Positions 53,367 through 62,943 of a stretch of DNA of 64,000 nt are shown piece by piece. The notes under the pieces were generated by a model that was not told where the DNA came from, searched no databases, and was given only the letters and a program-made list of their open reading frames with translations. The number at the start of each line of letters is the position of its first letter. Positions within the stretch are counted from its first letter, which is position 1. The DNA lies in assembly GCA_900478215.1 (NCBI GenBank), contig LS483478.1, positions 992,001 to 1,056,000 of the forward strand, written 5' to 3'. The translations under genes were made by a program, and so were the position numbers. The DNA is from Salmonella enterica subsp. houtenae serovar Houten. Lineage in GTDB: Bacteria > Pseudomonadota > Gammaproteobacteria > Enterobacterales > Enterobacteriaceae.

Positions 53367-54524
53367 TTACTTAATGTTACTATTTGTGATTTTTTTACAT
53401 ATAATATTTCCAATATGTATAAATTTCACTTCTAACAATGCATACACGATGCTGGAGAATACGCATATGAAAATCCATGTTAAAAATGAAGCTGTATAGT
53501 ATATGGCTTGTGAATTCTCAAACCCTGCGCTGAATATGAGCTTGTTCATGATGAACCAAAATATCGCATGCAGCAAATATATGCTATAACTGACATCACC
53601 AAGCCTAATGATTCCTTTTAATCTAAGTACTCCAAAAATATCAGCACCAAGACAAACTGAAATGAAAAAAACAAAATACATAAATATCATTGATATCGTA
53701 AATGGATTTTCTTTATAGCCAAAGTAGAAGCATAAAATAAATGAAGTGACTGCCAGTATATTTACAGTATGTTGATTAACATTTGATATTTGTTCTCTTA
53801 TTTTTTTTGCCATACCACCAAGCGCAAAAAGCAGTATAAAACATGACAATAAATAATCATACTTACTAAATATGTATATAGATAAAAAGACTATTGATAG
53901 TAAAATTTGAGAACTTTTGTTTTTAGAAGAAAATAAAGAAATAAAAGGCAACGAGAAATAAAGCATCCACTCATAATATAATGTCCAGGTAACGCCTGCA
54001 TTTATTAAGGTTGAATGTTCGTAGCCCAGGTTGGGACGTCTATCTATGATTAGACCGCCATCAAACCATTGCATTATACCATCAGTATTGAGGGGGGTAT
54101 TATTTTTAGTTTTAATATATATAACAATTAGTATACAAATTACCGAGGACAAAGCACATACAGGCCAAATTCTAAAAAAACGCTTTATAAAGAAAGTTAG
54201 CCAATTTACTTTTTTTTCTATACACTTAACAAACAAATATCCTGAAATCATGAAAAAAATAGCAACGCCGAACTTTCCAGCAAATTCTTCAATTGGATGG
54301 TTTGGGATTATCCACTGCCCACTATTGACAAGATTATAGCTAAAAATAAAATGATGAAATGCAACAAATGATGACATTAAAAATCTCAAACTATCCAGCC
54401 TGGTGTTTCTGTCATTCTCAGTTACACGATCAATATAACTAAATTTTCTATGAGAGAATAATACTATTGCGAATATCAAACATGTAAAAATAAATATAAT
54501 CTGAAACCCCTGATTATCACTCAT
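53367..54524 (-). CDS. Acyltransferase-3 family membrane protein (OafA/YrhL type)
   Basis: 385 aa with about ten membrane segments. The acyltransferase-3 signature RLDSLRFLMSSFVAFHHFIFSYNL is at the N-terminus (Arg, His). It is markedly AT-rich relative to the phage genes around it and points against them. Proteins of this family O-acetylate lipopolysaccharide, and phage-borne copies cause antigen conversion. The substrate cannot be read here. It sits between the fibre genes and the invertase, where P2-like phages often carry cargo. Confidence 0.85.
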   Translation of the reverse strand: MSDNQGFQIIFIFTCLIFAIVLFSHRKFSYIDRVTENDRNTRLDSLRFLMSSFVAFHHFIFSYNLVNSGQWIIPNHPIEEFAGKFGVAIFFMISGYLFVKCIEKKVNWLTFFIKRFFRIWPVCALSSVICILIVIYIKTKNNTPLNTDGIMQWFDGGLIIDRRPNLGYEHSTLINAGVTWTLYYEWMLYFSLPFISLFSSKNKSSQILLSIVFLSIYIFSKYDYLLSCFILLFALGGMAKKIREQISNVNQHTVNILAVTSFILCFYFGYKENPFTISMIFMYFVFFISVCLGADIFGVLRLKGIIRLGDVSYSIYLLHAIFWFIMNKLIFSAGFENSQAIYYTASFLTWIFICVFSSIVYALLEVKFIHIGNIICKKITNSNIK

Positions 54525-54896
54525 TCTTTGTTTAACCCTTTAAAATATGATGAACGCTCTATAATATATCAAATATATCATTTGACATGCTAAAATTCAA
54601 TCTAAGATTGATTGTGGGGATGAAAATAAATAGAGGGTGTTTGTTGTGACTAATTTTTTTTGATATTTTTATATAAATAAAAATGTGCGAATGGTATTTT
54701 TTAATTCAATCTTAACCATTATTTTCCAATGAAGTAAATGTTGTGTGTGTCGTTTGAATTAACAATGTCCCATATTATTCTGACGTTTTTGAAAACCAAC
54801 ATTTAGCCAAAGCCAGTATTGAATCAGTTACGTAGCAAATGATTCCAGCACCTGAAAATCATGGCATGCTGTTTACCTTTTAAGAGGTTATTTTTC
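54525..54896. other. AT-rich gap between acyltransferase and invertase
   Basis: 372 bp with no supported gene. TTTTTGAAAACC (54786-54797) is one mismatch from the left half of a hix crossover site as I recall it. It carries the acyltransferase and invertase promoters. Confidence 0.4.
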
Positions 54897-55454
54897 ATGC
54901 AAATAGGCTATGTGAGGGTGTCAACAAATGACCAGAACACTGCTTTGCAACGTGATGCACTGGAACGCTCAGGATGTGAGCTGATATTTGAAGACAAAAT
55001 GAGCGGAAAAACAGCTGACAGGCCAGGGCTAAAAAAATTGCTCAGGACGTTATCAGAGGGAGACACGCTGGTTGTATGGAGACTCGACAGGCTGGGAAGA
55101 AGCATGCGACACCTTGTGACCCTGACAGAAGAACTCCGACAGCGCGGAGTTAATTTCCGTAGTCTGACTGACAGCATAGATACCAGCACGCCAATGGGGA
55201 GGTTTTTCTTTCACGTTATGGGGGCGCTGGCGGAGATGGAACGCGAGCTGATAGTGGAACGAACCCGTGCGGGACTGGAAGCTGCAAGGGCTAAAGGCAG
55301 GATTGGAGGGCGAAGACCAAAACTGACGCCAGAGCAATGGGCACAGGCAGGCAGGTTACTTGCTGCAGGTGAAACACGGCAGCGGGTTGCTTTAATTTTT
55401 GATGTGGGGATCTCGACGTTATACCGCAAATATCCTGCGACATTGTGTGATTAA
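54897..55454 (+). CDS. Phage DNA invertase (serine recombinase, Gin/Pin type)
   Basis: 185 aa from the ATG at 54897 (MQIGYVRVSTNDQNTALQ), with AGAGG upstream. The nucleophilic Ser is in VRVST near residue 9, followed by the VVWRLDRLGRS and FFFHVMGALAEMERELI segments and a C-terminal helix-turn-helix (GETRQRVALIFDVGISTLYR). The enzyme would invert a tail-fibre segment to switch host range. No complete inverted fibre pair remains nearby. Confidence 0.92.
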   Translation: MQIGYVRVSTNDQNTALQRDALERSGCELIFEDKMSGKTADRPGLKKLLRTLSEGDTLVVWRLDRLGRSMRHLVTLTEELRQRGVNFRSLTDSIDTSTPMGRFFFHVMGALAEMERELIVERTRAGLEAARAKGRIGGRRPKLTPEQWAQAGRLLAAGETRQRVALIFDVGISTLYRKYPATLCD

Positions 55455-55537
55455 CAGGACAACGCCGCGCAGCTGTCTGAGTGACGTAATCAATACAACA
55501 TAGGGCGAAGCCTATTCCAATCAGGAGGTTCGCCGCT

Positions 55538-56710
55538 ATGGCTCAGGATTACCACCACGGGGTGCGCGTTGTTGAAATCAACGAGGGCACCCGACCTATT
55601 ACCACGGTGAGCACTGCCATCGTGGGCATGGTCTGCACCGGCGATGATGCTGATGCGTCCGTGTTTCCCCTCAATAAGCCGGTCCTGCTGACTGATGTGC
55701 TCACCGCCAGCGGTAAAGCGGGGGAGTCCGGCACGCTGGCCCGCTCGCTGGACGCGATTGCAGATCAGGCAAAACCCGTGACTGTCGTTGTGCGTGTGGC
55801 GCAGGGCGAAACCGAAGCGGAAACCACCTCCAATATTATCGGCGGCGTAACTTCTGACGGTAAGAAAACGGGCATGAAAGCGCTACTGTCGGCGCAGTCG
55901 CAGCTCGGTGTCAAGCCGCGCATTCTTGGGGTGCCGGGACATGACACTCAGGCCGTTGCTACTGAACTGCTGGGCGTGGCGCAAAGCTTGCGCGGGTTTG
56001 CCTACCTTGCTGCTAATGGCTGCAAAACGGTGGAGGAAGCTATTGCCTATCGCGAGAATTTCAGTCAGCGTGAGGGAATGCTGATTTGGCCTGACTTCAT
56101 CAACTTTGACACCGTGCTGAAAGCAGACGCGACGGCTTACGCCTCCGCCCGTGCGCTCGGCCTCCGTGCCAAAATCGACGAGCAGACAGGATGGCACAAA
56201 ACCCTGTCCAATGTGGGTGTGAACGGTGTCACCGGCATTTCCGCTGATGTGTTCTGGGATCTGCAGGACCCGGCAACCGATGCGGGACTGCTGAACAAAA
56301 ATGACGTCACCACATTGATCCGCAAAGACGGCTTCCGCTTCTGGGGTTCCCGTTGTCTCAGTGACGATCCGCTGTTTGCCTTTGAGAACTACACCCGCAC
56401 GGCGCAGGTGCTGGCTGACACTATGGCGGAGGCGCACATGTGGGCGGTGGATGGCGTGCTTAATCCGTCGCTGGCCCGCGACATTATTGAAGGACTACGC
56501 GCCAAGATGCGCAGTCTGGTCAACCAGGGATACCTGATTGGTGGTGACTGCTGGCTGGATGAGTCTGTTAACGATAAAGACACCCTTAAAGACGGGAAAC
56601 TGACCATCGATTATGACTACACGCCGGTGCCTCCGCTTGAAAACCTGATGCTGCGCCAGCGCATCACCGATCGTTACCTGGTCGATTTTGCCAGCCGTGT
56701 CGCTACATAA
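55538..56710 (+). CDS. FI: Tail sheath protein (P2 FI type)
   Basis: A 390-aa contractile sheath subunit matching the P2 FI family (MAQDYHHGVRVVEINEGTRPI, VSTAIVGMVCTG). AGGAGG is upstream. It begins the preserved tail operon FI-FII-E-T-U-D. Confidence 0.94.
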   Translation: MAQDYHHGVRVVEINEGTRPITTVSTAIVGMVCTGDDADASVFPLNKPVLLTDVLTASGKAGESGTLARSLDAIADQAKPVTVVVRVAQGETEAETTSNIIGGVTSDGKKTGMKALLSAQSQLGVKPRILGVPGHDTQAVATELLGVAQSLRGFAYLAANGCKTVEEAIAYRENFSQREGMLIWPDFINFDTVLKADATAYASARALGLRAKIDEQTGWHKTLSNVGVNGVTGISADVFWDLQDPATDAGLLNKNDVTTLIRKDGFRFWGSRCLSDDPLFAFENYTRTAQVLADTMAEAHMWAVDGVLNPSLARDIIEGLRAKMRSLVNQGYLIGGDCWLDESVNDKDTLKDGKLTIDYDYTPVPPLENLMLRQRITDRYLVDFASRVAT

Positions 56711-56719
56711 GGGGGAATC

Positions 56720-57235
56720 ATGGCTTTACCACGCAAGTTAAAACACCTGAACCTGTTCAACGACGGGAACAACTGGCAGGGGATCGTTGAGTCTCTGACC
56801 CTGCCGAAATTTACCCGCAAGTTTGAGAAGTATCGCGGCGGCGGTATGCCGGGCGCAGTGGATGTGGACATGGGGCTGGATGACGGTGCACTGGACACGG
56901 AATTTTCAATCGGCGGTACCGAGCTGCTGTTATTCAAGCAGATGGGCAAGGCAACCGTTGACGGCATCCAGTTGCGTTTCACTGGTTCCATTCAGCGTGA
57001 CGATACCGGCGAAGTGCAGGCCGTTGAGCTGGTTGTGCGCGGGCGCCATAAAGAAGTGGATTCCGGCGAGTGGAAAACCGGCGAGAGCAGCAGCACCAAA
57101 GTCAGCAGTACCAACAGCTACGCGAAGCTGACCATTAATGGTGAGGTGCTCTATGAGGTCGATCTGGTCAACATGGTAGAAATCGTTGGCGGCGTGGACC
57201 TGATGGAAGAACACCGTAATGCCCTCGGCCTCTGA
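56720..57235 (+). CDS. FII: Tail tube protein (P2 FII type)
   Basis: 171 aa, matching the P2 major tail tube protein (MALPRKLKHLNLFNDGNNWQG). It starts 9 bp past FI. Confidence 0.94.
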   Translation: MALPRKLKHLNLFNDGNNWQGIVESLTLPKFTRKFEKYRGGGMPGAVDVDMGLDDGALDTEFSIGGTELLLFKQMGKATVDGIQLRFTGSIQRDDTGEVQAVELVVRGRHKEVDSGEWKTGESSSTKVSSTNSYAKLTINGEVLYEVDLVNMVEIVGGVDLMEEHRNALGL

Positions 57236-57289
57236 TTAACCTTAACGGCGCGGGCAGCCGCGCCAGTATTTCATTAACAGGATACGAAC

Positions 57290-57726
57290 ATGAGCGACAA
57301 GCTGACTGAAAAGACCGTAAAACTGGATACTCCCATCATGCGCGGTAAAGCTGAAATTACCGAAATTGTGCTGCGCAAGCCTCAGTCCGGCGCACTGCGT
57401 GGCACCCGTCTGCAGGCCATTATGGATATGGACGTGGGCGCAATGATGACTGTGATCCCACGAATCTCCACCCCGACGCTGACCGCGCAGGAAATGGCAG
57501 AGCTGGACCCCGCAGATCTCACCGCGCTGTCGGTAGAGGTGGTGACTTTTTTGTTGAAGAAGTCGGTGCTTGCCGGTTTACCGACAGCCTGACGATTGAT
57601 GATCTTGTGGCGGACATCGCCACCATCTTTCACTGGTCGCCATCCATCACTGACGTTATGCCGCTGACTGAGGTGCTGGCATGGCGGCATAAGGCAATTC
57701 AGCGAAATGGGGCCAGCGATGAGTGA
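57290..57726 (+). CDS. E: Tail proteins E and E' (programmed -1 frameshift)
   Basis: The 0 frame encodes 100 aa (57290-57592). The heptamer T TTT TTG (57547-57553) sits in correct phase for a -1 shift. The shifted frame runs from 57553 through VEEVGACRFTDSLTIDDLVA to the stop at 57724-57726. P2 makes E and E+E' by the same mechanism, and the extended form acts as tail assembly chaperone with the tape measure. The stop overlaps the start of T. Confidence 0.9.
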
Positions 57727-60526
57727 CAATAACCTGCGTCTGCAGGTGATTCTTAATGCGGTTGACAAGCTCACCCGCCCATTCCGATCCGCGCAGGCCA
57801 GCTCAAAAGAGCTGGCTGCAGCCATTCAGCAAAGCCGCGCCCGCTTAAAAGAATTAGATGCTCAGGCGGGCCGCATTGATGGTTTCCGCAAGGCCAGCGC
57901 GCAGCTGGCAGTCACCGGTAACAGCCTGAAAGCCGCACGCGAAGAAGCGGCGAAGCTTGCCACGCAATTCTCTGCCACCAACCGCCCGACGGCGGCGCAG
58001 GCACGGCTGCTTGAGCAGGCAAAGAACCGCGTTACGGAGTTACAGAGCAAATATAACGGTCTACGTCAGTCAGTGCAGCGCCAGCGTCTTGCGCTCAATG
58101 AAGCCGGACTGGACATGAAAAAGCTCAGTAGTGCGCAGCGGGAACTGCGGCAGAATGCCGACGAAACCCGGCAGGCCCTGGACCGGCAGCAGAAATCCCT
58201 TAAACGCCTGGGCGAACAGCAGGCGCGAATGAACGCCGTCCGCGATCAGTATTCACGCCGTCTTGAGGTGCGGGATCGCATCGCCGGGGCAGGGGCTACC
58301 ACTACGGCTGCGGGGGTGGCAATGGGCGCACCTGTTGTGGCGGCAGTTAAGAGCTACGCCAGCATGGAAGATGCCATGAAAGGCGTGGCAAAGCAGGTAA
58401 ACGGGCTGCGGGACGATAATGGCAACCGCACAAAACAGTTTTATGACATGCAGGATGCCATCAAGGCCGCCAGCGAACAGCTGCCGATGGAGAACGGCGC
58501 TATAGACTATGCCGCGCTGGTTGAAGGTGGTGCTCGCATGGGGGTGACCAATCAGGACGATCCTTACGAAGAGCAGAAACGTGACCTGCTAGCTTTTGCA
58601 TCCACGGCGGCAAAAGCGGCAACGGCCTTTGAGCTGCCCGCAGATGAACTGGCAGAAGGGCTGGGGAAAATCGCGCAGCTCTATAAAGTTCCGACGCGCA
58701 ATATTGAACAACTGGGCGATGCGCTGAACTACCTGGACGATAACGCCATGTCAAAGGGTGGGGACATTATCAACGTCCTGCAGCGTATGGGGGGCGTGGC
58801 TGACCGCCTTGACTTCCGAAAGGCCGCGGCGCTGGGTTCAACATTCCTTTCTCTTGGGGCTGCCCCGGAAATCGCCGCCAGCGCCTCTAATGCCATGGTG
58901 CGTGAACTGTCCATTGCCACCATGCAAAGTAAACGATTTTTTGAAGGCATGAGTCTGTTGCAACTCAATCCAGCGGAGATTGAAAAGCAGATGACCACCG
59001 ATGCCATGGGCACAATTCAGCGGGTTCTGGAGAAGGTCAACAATCTGCCGCAGGATAAACGCCTGTCAGCCATGTCAATGATTTTTGGCAAAGAGTTTGG
59101 CGATGATGCGGCAAAGTTGGCTAACAACCTGCCGGAGCTGCAGCGCCAGCTGAAACTCACATCAGGTAGTGGTGCTAATGGCTCCATGCAGAAAGAATCC
59201 GACATTAACAAGGATTCATTGTCTGCGCAGTGGTTGCTGGTTAAGACGGGCGCGCAGAACGCTTTCAGCAGCCTGGGGGAAACGTTGCGCCAGCCGCTGA
59301 TGGATATTATGGGCATGGTTAAGCGCGTGACCGGGGCGTTGCGTCGCTGGGTTGAGCAGAATCCCGTGCTGGCTGGCACGCTGATGAAAGTGGCGGCAGC
59401 TACGGCAGCCATTACTGTTGGGTTGGGGGCGCTGGCAGTGGCGGTGGCTGCGGTACTAGGGCCGCTGGCGGTTATCCGGTTTGGCCTGTCCATGCTGTCA
59501 GTTAAAGCGTTACCTTCTGCAGCCGCCGCTGCCACACGTACAGGTAGCGTGCTGCGTTTGTTGATCTCTGGTCCGCTGGCTTTGCTGCGCGTGGCATTAT
59601 TTGCTGTTGGTAGCCTGCTGGGTGCGCTGCTCAGTCCTGTAGGGCTGGTTGTGGCTGCACTGGCAGGCGTGGCGCTGGTTATCTGGAAATACTGGCAGCC
59701 CATTAGTGCATTTCTGGGGGGCGTGGTGGAAGGGTTCAGAGCCGCTGCTGCGCCCATCAGCGCCGCCTTTGAGCCGCTCAGACCCGTGTTTCAGTGGATT
59801 GGTGACAGGGTGCAGGCCTTGTGGGGCTGGTTCAATGATTTACTTACCCCGGTTAAATCCACTGCCGAAGAACTGAACAGCGCAGCTGCAATGGGGCGTC
59901 GGTTTGGTGAGGCGCTGGCGGAAGGTCTGAATATGGTGATGCACCCACTTGAGTCACTTAAATCCGGTGTGTCATGGCTGCTGGAAAAGCTCGGTATTGT
60001 TAGTAAGGAGGCGGCAAAGGCGAAACTACCTGCGCAGGTTACGCAGCAGCAGTCCGCCACAGTGAACAGTGACGGCAAAGTGGTGCTTCCGCCAGGCGGG
60101 TTCCCGGCTTACGCGGGGATGTACGACACGGGCGGGATCATTCCACGCGGGCAGTTTGGCATTGTCGGAGAAAATGGCCCTGAAATTGTGAACGGACCGG
60201 CAAATGTTACCAGCAGGCGGCGTACTGCTGCGCTGGCCTCTGTCGTTGCTGGCGTGATGGGGGTAGCTGCGACACCTGCAGAAGCGGCTCCGCTTCATCC
60301 GTTCAGTTTGCCTGCGAGGGCATACCAGCCCCCGCTTGCTAAGGCAGATAGCCCGCCGCCGGTTATTCGTTATGAGATAAATGCGCCCATTCATATTGTC
60401 GCTCAGCTTAGGCAGAACGCGCAGGATATTGCCCGTGAAGTGGCACGCCAGCTTGACGAACGGGAGCGCCGGGCCAGGGCAAAAGCGCGCAGCAATTTCA
60501 GCGATCAGGGGGGGTATGAATCATGA
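57719..60526 (+). CDS. T: Tail tape-measure protein (P2 T type)
   Basis: 935 aa from the ATG at 57719 (MSDNNLRLQVILNAVDKL); the four-codon extension is rejected. An alpha-helical coiled-coil N-terminal region is followed by a TP901-type core (about 190-480), membrane-like segments (about 550-660) and a basic tail. It fixes tail length. Overlaps E' and U. Confidence 0.93.
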   Translation: MSDNNLRLQVILNAVDKLTRPFRSAQASSKELAAAIQQSRARLKELDAQAGRIDGFRKASAQLAVTGNSLKAAREEAAKLATQFSATNRPTAAQARLLEQAKNRVTELQSKYNGLRQSVQRQRLALNEAGLDMKKLSSAQRELRQNADETRQALDRQQKSLKRLGEQQARMNAVRDQYSRRLEVRDRIAGAGATTTAAGVAMGAPVVAAVKSYASMEDAMKGVAKQVNGLRDDNGNRTKQFYDMQDAIKAASEQLPMENGAIDYAALVEGGARMGVTNQDDPYEEQKRDLLAFASTAAKAATAFELPADELAEGLGKIAQLYKVPTRNIEQLGDALNYLDDNAMSKGGDIINVLQRMGGVADRLDFRKAAALGSTFLSLGAAPEIAASASNAMVRELSIATMQSKRFFEGMSLLQLNPAEIEKQMTTDAMGTIQRVLEKVNNLPQDKRLSAMSMIFGKEFGDDAAKLANNLPELQRQLKLTSGSGANGSMQKESDINKDSLSAQWLLVKTGAQNAFSSLGETLRQPLMDIMGMVKRVTGALRRWVEQNPVLAGTLMKVAAATAAITVGLGALAVAVAAVLGPLAVIRFGLSMLSVKALPSAAAAATRTGSVLRLLISGPLALLRVALFAVGSLLGALLSPVGLVVAALAGVALVIWKYWQPISAFLGGVVEGFRAAAAPISAAFEPLRPVFQWIGDRVQALWGWFNDLLTPVKSTAEELNSAAAMGRRFGEALAEGLNMVMHPLESLKSGVSWLLEKLGIVSKEAAKAKLPAQVTQQQSATVNSDGKVVLPPGGFPAYAGMYDTGGIIPRGQFGIVGENGPEIVNGPANVTSRRRTAALASVVAGVMGVAATPAEAAPLHPFSLPARAYQPPLAKADSPPPVIRYEINAPIHIVAQLRQNAQDIAREVARQLDERERRARAKARSNFSDQGGYES

Positions 60527-61008
60527 TGATGGTACTGGGTTTATATGTATTTATGCTGCGCAGTGTCCCTTATCAGGAACTGCAGTATCAGCGCAGCTGG
60601 CGACACGCCGCCAACAGCCGGGTGAACCGCCGTCCGTCAACGCAGTTTCTTGGCCCGGATAACGACTCACTGACACTATCCGGGGTTCTGCTGCCGGAAG
60701 TGACCGGCGGCAGACTGTCATTACTGGCGCTTGAACAAATGGCTGAACTGGGCAAGGCATGGCCTTTGATTGAAGGCAGTGGAACCATTTACGGCATGTT
60801 TGTTGTTGAGAGTCTGAGCCAGACAAAGACGGAGTTTTTTGCCAGCGGAATGCCCAGGCGCATTGAGTTTACGATCACCCTCAAACGGGTTGATGAGTCG
60901 CTCTCTGACATGTTCGGGAGCCTGAGTGACCAGCTCAGCAACCTGCAGGACTCTGCAGCTTCTGCTATTGGGGAGATTAAAAACACGGTTGGAGGATTGC
61001 TGCAGTGA
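60523..61008 (+). CDS. U: Tail protein U (P2 type)
   Basis: 161 aa, matching the P2 gpU tail terminator family (MVLGLYVFMLRSVPYQELQYQR). Three consecutive ATG codons overlap the T stop, so the exact start is uncertain by two residues. Confidence 0.9.
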   Translation: MMMVLGLYVFMLRSVPYQELQYQRSWRHAANSRVNRRPSTQFLGPDNDSLTLSGVLLPEVTGGRLSLLALEQMAELGKAWPLIEGSGTIYGMFVVESLSQTKTEFFASGMPRRIEFTITLKRVDESLSDMFGSLSDQLSNLQDSAASAIGEIKNTVGGLLQ

Positions 61009-62105
61009 ACGTTAATTCTGATCTCCTGAATCTGAACAGCAAAAGCCCGGCTTTCAGTATCGTCATTGAAGGTAAGGACGTGACGACCATACTGGATACT
61101 CGCCTGATGAGTCTGACACTGAAGGATAACCGGGGCTTTGAAGCGGACCAGCTTGATCTGGAGCTGGACGACGCCGACGGGCTGATCGCCCTGCCGCGAC
61201 GTGGGGCTGTGATTCAGCTGGCGCTGGGCTGGAAAGGCCAGCCGCTTTTCCCTAAAGGGGCTTTTACCGTAGATGAAATTGAACACAGCGGTGCCCCTGA
61301 CCGGCTGACCATCAGGGCACGTAGCGCAGATTTCCGTGAAACCCTCAATACACGGCGCGAAAAATCATGGCATCAGACAACGGTGGGGGAGGTGGTAAAG
61401 GAAATCGCCGCCCGGCATAACCTCAAAGTGGCGCTGGGTAAAGACCTGACGGATAAGGCGCTGGATCATATGGACCAGACCAATGAAAGCGATGCAAGTT
61501 TTCTGATGAAACTGGCGAGACAGTATGGGGCGATTGCTTCCGTTAAAGACGGGAATCTGCTGTTTATCCGGCAGGGACAGGGAAGAACGGCAAGCGGCAA
61601 GCAGCTGCCGGTTATCATCATCACGCGCAAAGCCGGTGACGGTCATCGGTTCACCCTTGCTGATCGTGGTGCCTATACCGGTGTTATTGCCAGCTGGTTG
61701 CATACGCGTGAACCCAAGAAAAAAGAGACAACCCGTGTTAAGCGTCGTCGAAAGAAAGCCACCACACCCAAAGAGCCGGAAGCAAAACAGGGAGATTATC
61801 TGGTGGGAACGGATGAAAACGTGTTGGTTCTTAATCGTACCTACGCCAACCGGAGCAATGCAGAGCGCGCAGCAAAAATGCAGTGGGAACGTCTGCAGCG
61901 CGGGGTTGCTTCATTTTCCCTGCAGCTCGCTGAGGGGCGGGCTGATCTCTATACGGAAATGCCGGTGAAGGTGGCGGGATTTAAGCAGCCGATTGATGAT
62001 GCAGAATGGACCATTACCACCCTGACGCATTCTGTCAGCCCGGATAATGGATTTACGACCAGCATGGAGCTTGAAGTAAAGATTGATGATCTTGAAATTG
62101 AATAA
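61005..62105 (+). CDS. D: Tail protein D (P2 type, baseplate hub)
   Basis: 366 aa, matching the P2 gpD hub family. The start is GTG at 61005, overlapping the U stop as GTGA. A lysine/arginine-rich loop lies near residue 240 (KKKETTRVKRRRKKATTPK). Confidence 0.92.
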   Translation: MNVNSDLLNLNSKSPAFSIVIEGKDVTTILDTRLMSLTLKDNRGFEADQLDLELDDADGLIALPRRGAVIQLALGWKGQPLFPKGAFTVDEIEHSGAPDRLTIRARSADFRETLNTRREKSWHQTTVGEVVKEIAARHNLKVALGKDLTDKALDHMDQTNESDASFLMKLARQYGAIASVKDGNLLFIRQGQGRTASGKQLPVIIITRKAGDGHRFTLADRGAYTGVIASWLHTREPKKKETTRVKRRRKKATTPKEPEAKQGDYLVGTDENVLVLNRTYANRSNAERAAKMQWERLQRGVASFSLQLAEGRADLYTEMPVKVAGFKQPIDDAEWTITTLTHSVSPDNGFTTSMELEVKIDDLEIE

Positions 62106-62173
62106 TTGGTTCTCAACATTGAATGATGATGTATCATTATTGCGATTACGGCAAAAGTGGTGGGATAACAGCA

Positions 62174-62392
62174 ATGATGAACTGTCCAGAGTGCGGTCAT
62201 GCAGCACATACCAGAAGCAGCTTTCAGGTATCAGCTACGACAAAAGAACGTTACAACCAGTGCCAAAATATAAATTGTGGCTGTACGTTCGTTACTCATG
62301 AAACGTTTGTACGGCACATTATAAAACCGAATCTAATTTCTTCTGCGCCGCCACATCCGGGAAAAGGTGGTCAAGGCCACATGAGTTTCTGA
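62174..62392 (+). CDS. ogr: Ogr/Delta-type zinc-finger late-gene activator
   Basis: 72 aa. The zinc ligands are CPEC near the N-terminus and CxxxxC (CQNINC) in the middle, as in Ogr of P2. In an intact phage it turns on the late operons. Start at 62174 (MMNCPECGHAAHTRSSF). A terminator follows. Confidence 0.88.
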   Translation: MMNCPECGHAAHTRSSFQVSATTKERYNQCQNINCGCTFVTHETFVRHIIKPNLISSAPPHPGKGGQGHMSF

Positions 62393-62396
62393 ACAG

Positions 62397-62421
62397 AACC
62401 CGCTTTAATGGCGGGTTTTTT
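62397..62421 (+). terminator. Terminator after ogr
   Basis: AACCCGC and GCGGGTT with a 7-base loop, followed by TTTTT. Classic rho-independent form. Confidence 0.85.
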
Positions 62422-62466
62422 GTTGCCGCCAGTCCGACACGCTGTCGCCATTTTGCCACCACTACC

Positions 62467-62503
62467 AAAGAAAAAGGGGCTACGTTTTCACGTAACCCCT
62501 TGT
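62467..62503 (-). terminator. Terminator of ssrA
   Basis: On the minus strand AAGGGGTTACGTGAAAACGT and AGCCCCTTTTT form a stem just past the tmRNA 3' end. Confidence 0.7.
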
Positions 62504-62509
62504 TTTATT

Positions 62510-62872
62510 TGGTGGAGCTGGCGGGAGTTGAACCCGCGTCCGAAATTCCTACATCCTCGGTACTACATGCTTAGTCAGTCTTTACATTCGCCTGGCACCT
62601 GCGGACGGACACGCCACTACCAGACTAGCCTGATTCGTTTTAACGCTTCAACCCCAGGCAGGGCCTCCACGCGATCTCTTTTGGGTTTGACCTCTCTTGA
62701 TCCCCGTCCTAAGAGCGGAGGCTAGGGAGAGAGGGCTCTAAGCAGGTTATTAAGCTGCTAAAGCGTAGTTTTCGTCGTTTGCGACTATTTTTTTGCGGCT
62801 TTTTACGAGGCCAACCGCCCCTCGGCATGCACCTTGGGTTTCGCAAATCCCGTCGAATCCAGAATCAGCCCC
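62510..62872 (-). ncRNA. ssrA: Transfer-messenger RNA (tmRNA)
   Basis: 363 nt. The 5' end GGGGCTGATTCTGG and 3' end ...GCCAGCTCCACCA pair as the tRNA-Ala-like domain. The tag frame (62750-62782) encodes ANDENYALAA. It rescues stalled ribosomes with SmpB. The prophage is inserted in its 3' end, and the phage att core restores the full sequence. Confidence 0.98.
62517..62554. repeat. Prophage attachment site, right copy (38-bp core)
   Basis: The T-arm and acceptor region of ssrA, identical to 49165-49202. It lies between ogr and the body of ssrA. Confidence 0.9.
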
Positions 62873-62943
62873 AATGTGTAAGATAAGTATAACAGACTTG
62901 TGACACGCGTGACCAGCCCCCGTATCTTCTTATCTTCAACGAT

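Noticed and set aside
53174..54797. Half-site-like sequences considered as an active invertible segment
   Set aside because: Only one half of each site resembles the consensus, and both central dinucleotides point the same way, which would not support inversion.
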